Shown piece by piece: positions 40,557 to 41,840 of a DNA stretch of 41,840 nt. The stretch covers positions 1 to 41,840 of the forward strand of contig JASGDB010000026.1 in assembly GCA_049841315.1 (NCBI GenBank), read 5' to 3'. The notes below the pieces were generated by a model that was not told the DNA's origin, did not search any database, and worked only from the letters and a program-made list of their open reading frames with translations. Positions within the stretch are counted from its first letter, which is position 1. Every line of letters begins with the position of its first letter. A program made the translations under genes and the position numbers. The stretch comes from JASGDB01 sp049841315 (GTDB lineage: Bacteria; Bacteroidota; Bacteroidia; Flavobacteriales; Weeksellaceae).

Positions 40557-41624
40557 ATGAAAAAAACATTCTTTATTGCTTGTCTGGCTGTTGCCGGATT
40601 GAGTGCCGCTCAAATTCCGACTGGGTATTATGACGGTGCTGCCGGGCTTACCGGGCAGGCTCTGAAAACTAAACTTAGCGAAATCATTACCAACGGACAT
40701 CAGGACAAAGGATACAACTGGACTGTATTCGCTTCTTCGGATCGTGATAAATACTATGAAAACGACAATACTGTTCTCGATATTTACTCAGAAAAACCAA
40801 ATGAGACCGATCCGTATAACTATATTATAGGTGATGACCAGTGCGGAAATTACAGCGGAGAAGGAAGCTGCTACAACAGAGAGCACACCATTCCGAAATC
40901 CACTTTCAATGATGCCACGCCAATGCACGATGATTATCACCATCTTCTCCCTACGGACGGAAAAGTAAACGGGATGAGAAGCAACTATCCTTATGGTGAA
41001 GTAGGCAGTGCTACGTGGACTTCCGAAAACGGCTCAAAGTTAGGCAGCAGCTCTCTATCGGGATACAGCGGAACTGTTTTTGAGCCTATTGATGAGTTCA
41101 AAGGAGATATTGCGAGAATTTACTTCTATTTCGTTACCCGCTATCAAAGCAAAATCCCTCTGTCGTCATTTCAATATGCAATGTGGGACAAAACCAATTA
41201 CAAAAATATTACTGAGCCTTTTTTAACCATGCTTATCAGATGGCATCAGCAGGATCCTGTTTCGCAGAAAGAAATAGATCGGAATAATGCGGTATACAAC
41301 TATCAATTTAACAGAAATCCCTATGTAGACCACCCGGAATGGGTTGCTGAAATTTTCGGAACTGTGTTGGCGGTTAATGACAGCGGATTCTCCAAAAACT
41401 ACAAAATCTATCCGAACCCTGTAAAAAGCGGTAATACGATTACTGTACAGGGAGAAAATCTTGCTAAATTCCAAAAGGCATACATTTTCAACCTTATCGG
41501 GCAGATGGTTCAGGAAATCGACCAGCCATTCAAAAACGGAAACACCATTACGCTGAAACAGCTTCCAAAAGGGGTTTATATCCTGAAAACAAATGAACTC
41601 AATACAAAATTTGTTGTTGAATAA
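40557..41624 (+). CDS. Secreted endonuclease I with type IX sorting domain
   Basis: The 355-residue exported nuclease has a Sec signal (MKKTFFIACLAVAGLSAAQ). The endonuclease I/NucM domain shows CYNREHTIPKSTFND (catalytic His110), HDDYHHLLPTDGKVNGMRSNYPYG and FKGDIARIYFYFVTRYQ. A C-terminal domain of about 75 residues with YKIYPNPVKSGNTITV, GQMVQEI and LPKGVYILKTNELNTKFVVE is a type A T9SS sorting signal. The enzyme should be released or anchored outside the outer membrane and cut extracellular DNA or RNA. A promoter TTTG (40501-40504), 17-nt spacer, TACCTTTA (40522-40529) lies upstream. Confidence 0.93.
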   Translation: MKKTFFIACLAVAGLSAAQIPTGYYDGAAGLTGQALKTKLSEIITNGHQDKGYNWTVFASSDRDKYYENDNTVLDIYSEKPNETDPYNYIIGDDQCGNYSGEGSCYNREHTIPKSTFNDATPMHDDYHHLLPTDGKVNGMRSNYPYGEVGSATWTSENGSKLGSSSLSGYSGTVFEPIDEFKGDIARIYFYFVTRYQSKIPLSSFQYAMWDKTNYKNITEPFLTMLIRWHQQDPVSQKEIDRNNAVYNYQFNRNPYVDHPEWVAEIFGTVLAVNDSGFSKNYKIYPNPVKSGNTITVQGENLAKFQKAYIFNLIGQMVQEIDQPFKNGNTITLKQLPKGVYILKTNELNTKFVVE

Positions 41625-41671
41625 TCTGTTCAAATTTTATTATTGAATTAGGCATATAATTGATATTTGTA

Positions 41672-41742
41672 AAACATCAATAGGAATGGGCTTTAGCCCA
41701 TTTATATCTAAGAACTTCCCCGAGGCTTGCCTCGGGGAAGTT
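41672..41742. repeat. Dispersed hairpin pair (GGGCTTTAGCCC and CCCCGAGGC)
   Basis: AAACATCAATAGGAA precedes TGGGCTTTAGCCCA (41687-41700), matching the end of the element at 20644-20675. A second hairpin, AACTTCCCCGAGGC / GCCTCGGGGAAGTT (41713-41726 with 41729-41742), is a perfect 14-bp stem followed by TATTTTAT, so it may terminate the nuclease gene. The remainder to 41840 shows no gene. Confidence 0.7.
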
Positions 41743-41840
41743 TATTTTATAAAGCATTGACAAATTATGGTTCTTCGACAAAAACTGTGGATTTTAAAAT
41801 TAACATTTATCTAGTCGCTCCTTATAATACCCCATTTTAA

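Overview
The window reads as ordinary chromosome of an AT-rich Bacteroidota bacterium, most likely a Chryseobacterium-like member of the Weeksellaceae/Flavobacteriia. The assignment rests on TonB-dependent receptors with carboxypeptidase-like N-termini, four GLPGLI-family proteins, a secreted nuclease with a type IX secretion C-terminal sorting domain, many TANNTTTG (-7) promoters (some with TTTG at -33), and dispersed hairpin repeats of flavobacterial style. No rRNA, CRISPR array, insertion sequence or prophage was seen. All family names come from reading the translated sequence; no search was run.

Layout. 1-417: no gene, a nested inverted-repeat element. 418-6987 (all minus): the most unusual part, read 5' to 3' on the minus strand as GLPGLI-d, a small secreted three-cysteine protein, GLPGLI-c, two tiny gene relics, a second small secreted protein, GLPGLI-b, GLPGLI-a and a TonB-dependent receptor. 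It looks like a duplicated module whose two copies lost different parts. 7237-14952 (plus): MgtE, a cytoplasmic cobalamin-binding-like protein, a GT-C membrane protein, a DUF1697 protein, KdsA and a second TonB-dependent receptor. 14976-20400 (minus): two overlapping DedA genes, dnaJ-grpE, an outer-membrane-type protein and mntH. 20773-23697 (minus): a DUF937-OmpA fusion and proS. 23855-26285 (plus): a Trp/Gly-rich lipoprotein and an OmpP1/FadL-type protein. 26351-29127 (minus): a ZIP transporter, a small membrane protein, a methyltransferase and an AraC regulator. 29278-30580 (plus): a possible small RNA and a GT4 glycosyltransferase. 30588-33521 (minus): prmA, a degenerate polysaccharide deacetylase-like protein and kbl. 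33713-35218 (plus): an FMN-binding glutamate synthase domain protein. 35421-36470 (minus): anmK. 36891-38036 (plus): a two-gene toxin-antitoxin-like operon (XRE/HigA-like regulator with a C-terminal extension, then an AbiEii-type nucleotidyltransferase) with a perfect 20-nt palindromic operator. 38269-38803 (minus): a CAU-anticodon tRNA and methylmalonyl-CoA epimerase. 38916-41624 (plus): rbfA, a LolC/E-like permease and the secreted endonuclease I. A dispersed repeat closes the window.

Best candidate for an undescribed system: the GLPGLI / small secreted protein / TonB-receptor module at 418-7079. It has strongly conserved promoters and intercistronic hairpins, and two micro-ORFs (7 and 9 codons) that are the collapsed remains of a GLPGLI gene and a receptor gene. 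Two further points stand out. Several genes have a TANNTTTG box ending only 4-5 nt before the start codon, suggesting leaderless mRNAs. A plus-strand terminator at 29325-29350 has no upstream plus-strand gene for 3 kb, suggesting an unannotated short RNA.
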